From contig SXSP01000354.1 of the NCBI GenBank assembly GCA_005792225.1, positions 1 through 7,396 on the forward strand: DNA of 7,396 bases. Reading direction: 5' to 3'. Source of the DNA: Bdellovibrionales bacterium (GTDB lineage Bacteria; Bdellovibrionota; Bdellovibrionia; Bdellovibrionales; JAMPXM01). The position numbers were made by a program, and so were the translations under genes. Position 1 is the first letter of the stretch. Each line of letters starts with the position of its first letter. The notes beneath the pieces were generated by a model. It was not told the DNA's origin. It made no database searches and worked only from the letters and a program-made list of their open reading frames with translations. Positions 5,803 to 7,396 of this stretch are shown piece by piece.

Positions 5803-7137
5803 GTGTTCGCTAAAAAAATTGCAGTCTTGAGTCTTAGTCTCGCCTTCATTTTCCATTCGACCGCGAGTTTCGCCGAGGCTCCCCTCGTTTGTCCCCGGTC
5901 GCTCGCCATGAGTGTTGACGAGACGGAAAGCTTTCAGCTCTTCAACGCAAAACTGAGTCATCTGCTCGATGCGTACGGAAAGCCGAACTTCGAGAAACGC
6001 TTGAGCGAAATCGTGAGCGCATCTCTTCCAGGGCGGCAAATGGCGGCGGCGGTTTCACCCCTCTACTTCGAGCGGCTCCAAAATCTCGTGGACCAGGCCC
6101 GCCTGAAGAATGCCGTCGCCCTCACCATCGGTCTCGACTCCCTCGCATGGCAAAACTTCGAGTACCACATACGTAACATAACACTTCATCGCCGCGTTTC
6201 TCACAACCTCATGAACCCATTTGACCGTTCAGCCATCGCGGTCATGAGAGAGATCAAAGAAAAAACCGTAGGGAAGGGTAAGGATCTCGAACTCAAGGGT
6301 GTCGAGGCAATCTCAAGGCTCGGCGGGATGTTTGCTCAGCTGCAGCGACTTCGGGTGGCCAATGGAGAGATTCGGGATGCCGAGGCCGACGCGATGGCGA
6401 GAACCGTAGCCGTTGCCGGCATCGGCTTGATCGGTGCGGGCGTCGTTTACTCGACGCTGTTTATCTCCGCGCCTCTTCTTGCGACGGCGGGAGCCGCGGC
6501 CGGCAGTCTCGCGTCCTTAGGTGAGATCGCGGCCGGAGGATTGATTGGACTCGTGGGTGCGCCGGGGGCGCGAACAGCCTTTGACGCTTACCACACCCTC
6601 TCGGAGTCATATAAACAAAGTTTAAATAACGATAGCTCCTTTAACTGCGAGCTGGGTCAGCAAATCGGTCACTGGAAGTCAGTCGCGCGGGATCATTTGG
6701 TGTCGGCCGCCATTCTCGGTTCCGGCATGGCTGTCGGTGGCGGAACGCTGACTCTGGTCGCGGCGGGTTCAAAGGCGGTGTTGGCCGTCACTTTCGGCGG
6801 CGTCATGGCGGCCCAAGGTTATTCAATCGTGAAGCTCGGTGAAAAGACGTACCTTGCCATCTCACACTTTGAAATGGCTCGAGCGGCTGAGGAGGCGGGT
6901 GATTTGAAGCGAGCGCGCGAACTCACCCTTAAAGCTCGCGATTACGCTCAGGAGGCGGGTGATAAGGCCTTGGAGTCCATTATCATCGGCACCCTAACAA
7001 ACCACGTCCTCCATCACGCTCGCCACGCCTACCATGAGGGAGCGAGCGCAATCCGCAAGTTGTATGCAGCTTCGGCGGATACGCTCCCGACAGCCGCACT
7101 GGCGGCGGCGGATCTCGTGAAAGCTCTCGTGCCTTGA
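5803..7137 (+). CDS. Exported protein of unknown function with two Gly/Ala-rich hydrophobic segments
   Basis: I do not recognise this 444-aa protein. Residues 1-24 are a Sec signal peptide (KK, hydrophobic core, likely cleavage ASFA|EAP). Residues ~35-200 are polar and mostly helical. Residues ~200-258 are hydrophobic with glycine-zipper spacing (G230-AAA-G234, G245 to G249) and are long enough for a membrane hairpin. A polar segment (~259-298) follows, and then a second hydrophobic stretch at ~299-345, again Gly/Ala-rich. Residues ~350-425 are amphipathic helix with a TPR-like look (AAEEAGDLKRARELTLKARD). Only two Cys are present, C30 and C282, which could form a disulfide in the periplasm. 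A signal peptide combined with paired hydrophobic hairpins could fit an envelope protein or a pore-forming exported protein; neither is shown. It starts from the divergent region and is followed by another lipoprotein gene 106 bp downstream. Confidence 0.85.
   Translation: MFAKKIAVLSLSLAFIFHSTASFAEAPLVCPRSLAMSVDETESFQLFNAKLSHLLDAYGKPNFEKRLSEIVSASLPGRQMAAAVSPLYFERLQNLVDQARLKNAVALTIGLDSLAWQNFEYHIRNITLHRRVSHNLMNPFDRSAIAVMREIKEKTVGKGKDLELKGVEAISRLGGMFAQLQRLRVANGEIRDAEADAMARTVAVAGIGLIGAGVVYSTLFISAPLLATAGAAAGSLASLGEIAAGGLIGLVGAPGARTAFDAYHTLSESYKQSLNNDSSFNCELGQQIGHWKSVARDHLVSAAILGSGMAVGGGTLTLVAAGSKAVLAVTFGGVMAAQGYSIVKLGEKTYLAISHFEMARAAEEAGDLKRARELTLKARDYAQEAGDKALESIIIGTLTNHVLHHARHAYHEGASAIRKLYAASADTLPTAALAAADLVKALVP
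6890..6963 (+). repeat. Exact 14-bp direct repeat inside the exported-protein gene
   Basis: AGGAGGCGGGTGAT occurs at 6890-6903 and 6950-6963, 60 bp (20 codons) apart and in frame. It encodes E-EAGD and Q-EAGD at the ends of neighbouring helices. This suggests either a short internal duplication or a repeated helix-capping turn in a TPR-like fold. Confidence 0.55.
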
Positions 7138-7188
7138 CGTAGGTCGAGCACGAGCCCGTATCAAAACAAGACGATGTTTCGTTCGATT

Positions 7189-7217
7189 TTGTAACGCTTC
7201 CGAGATCACGATACGAT
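7189..7217 (+). promoter_or_regulatory. Candidate sigma70-type promoter for the right-edge lipoprotein
   Basis: TTGTAA (7189-7194) is separated by exactly 17 bp from TACGAT (7212-7217). Each hexamer matches consensus at 4 of 6 positions. The expected transcript start near 7224 would leave a very short leader and would place the GGAAGGGG site at or across the 5' end. That weakens the call. Confidence 0.35.
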
Positions 7218-7220
7218 CTT

Positions 7221-7228
7221 GGAAGGGG
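7221..7228 (+). promoter_or_regulatory. Possible ribosome binding site of the right-edge lipoprotein
   Basis: GGAAGGGG lies 9 nt before an in-frame GTG at 7238 and 15 nt before the ATG at 7244. The spacing favours the GTG, which would add Met-Gln before the ATG-encoded Met. Codon preference favours the ATG. Confidence 0.4.
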
Positions 7229-7243
7229 ACAGGGTCGGTGCAA

Positions 7244-7396
7244 ATGCGTCTAGTGCTTAAGAAGTCTTGGCTCACGGTTAGTCTTGTCGCCTCCGTCGTG
7301 ACACTGACTCTCGTCTACTCGAATTGTACTCCACATTTCAAGGCGTTCTCCGATCTCGCCAGCATCAATGATGAGGTCGGCGCGGGTGCATTTAAA
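7244..7396 (+). CDS. Lipoprotein, N-terminal 51 residues, truncated by right edge
   Basis: The frame is open from the ATG at 7244 to the window end. The sequence begins MRLVLKKSWL, followed by a hydrophobic core (TVSLVASVVTLTLV) and YSNC, so C28 would be the lipidated residue. The lipobox is imperfect, with Tyr at -3 and Asn at -1. The visible mature part (CTPHFKAFSDLASINDEVG) is polar and not recognisable. A GTG at 7238 is an alternative start with better spacing to a purine-rich site. It lies 106 bp after the exported-protein gene in the same direction, with a candidate promoter between them. Function cannot be judged from 51 residues. Confidence 0.75.
   Translation, partial: MRLVLKKSWLTVSLVASVVTLTLVYSNCTPHFKAFSDLASINDEVGAGAFK

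Noticed and set aside
5682..6039. Minus-strand open frames reaching into the divergent region from the exported-protein gene
   Set aside because: They overlap the signal-peptide end of the plus-strand gene, show no domain or signal sequence, and have no good ribosome site.
7166..7181. AAACA-N6-TGTTT hairpin after the exported-protein gene as a terminator
   Set aside because: The stem is short and A/T-rich, and the nearby T-run (7187-7190) is short and not directly after it; too weak to call.
6983..7275. Minus-strand open frames across the 3' end of the exported-protein gene and the next gap
   Set aside because: They are Arg/Ser/Cys-rich with no domain and lie opposite a gene end and the signal sequence of the right-edge lipoprotein.

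Overview
The window looks like ordinary chromosome from a Gram-negative bacterium with mid-50s % GC (estimated by eye). It is rich in exported proteins and lipoproteins. Three of its six genes carry a lipoprotein signal, two more have Sec signal peptides, and one lipoprotein has the Cys/His module built around CHIPPGNP. Two proteins resemble parts of the Vibrio flagellar H-ring protein FlgT. This mix reminds me of Bdellovibrionota/Oligoflexia-type (former deltaproteobacterial) genomes. That placement is inference from style; no rRNA or species marker is present.

Layout. Positions 1-2735 (+) hold the C-terminal ~80% of dnaE, the replicative DNA polymerase III alpha subunit, cut by the left edge. 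After 32 bp, and behind a clear Shine-Dalgarno site, comes an exported 412-aa protein (2768-4006) with a FlgT-N/LPP20-like region. After another 53 bp comes a lipoprotein (4060-5010) with a TolB/CsgG-like middle and a FlgT-C-like end. These three genes point the same way with short gaps and may be co-transcribed. Converging on them, with only 7 bp between stop codons, is a small lipoprotein on the minus strand (5018-5527) with the CHIPPGNP module.

The 275-bp divergent region (5528-5802) contains three copies of an AACTGT(T)CAA motif and two small inverted repeats. It separates the minus-strand lipoprotein from a plus-strand exported 444-aa protein of unknown function (5803-7137) with two long Gly/Ala-rich hydrophobic segments. 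After 106 bp, which include a plausible sigma70-type promoter, a further lipoprotein gene begins and runs off the right edge (7244-7396).

How the genes fit together: dnaE is housekeeping. Everything downstream of it appears to act in the periplasm or at the outer membrane. The two FlgT-like proteins are the only pair with a plausible shared role, since together they cover all the FlgT-type domains. No flagellar structural gene is visible to confirm a motility role. I see no RNA gene, insertion sequence, CRISPR array or phage element. The most unusual elements are the FlgT-like pair next to dnaE, the CHIPPGNP lipoprotein, the hydrophobic exported protein and the repeated motif in the divergent region.
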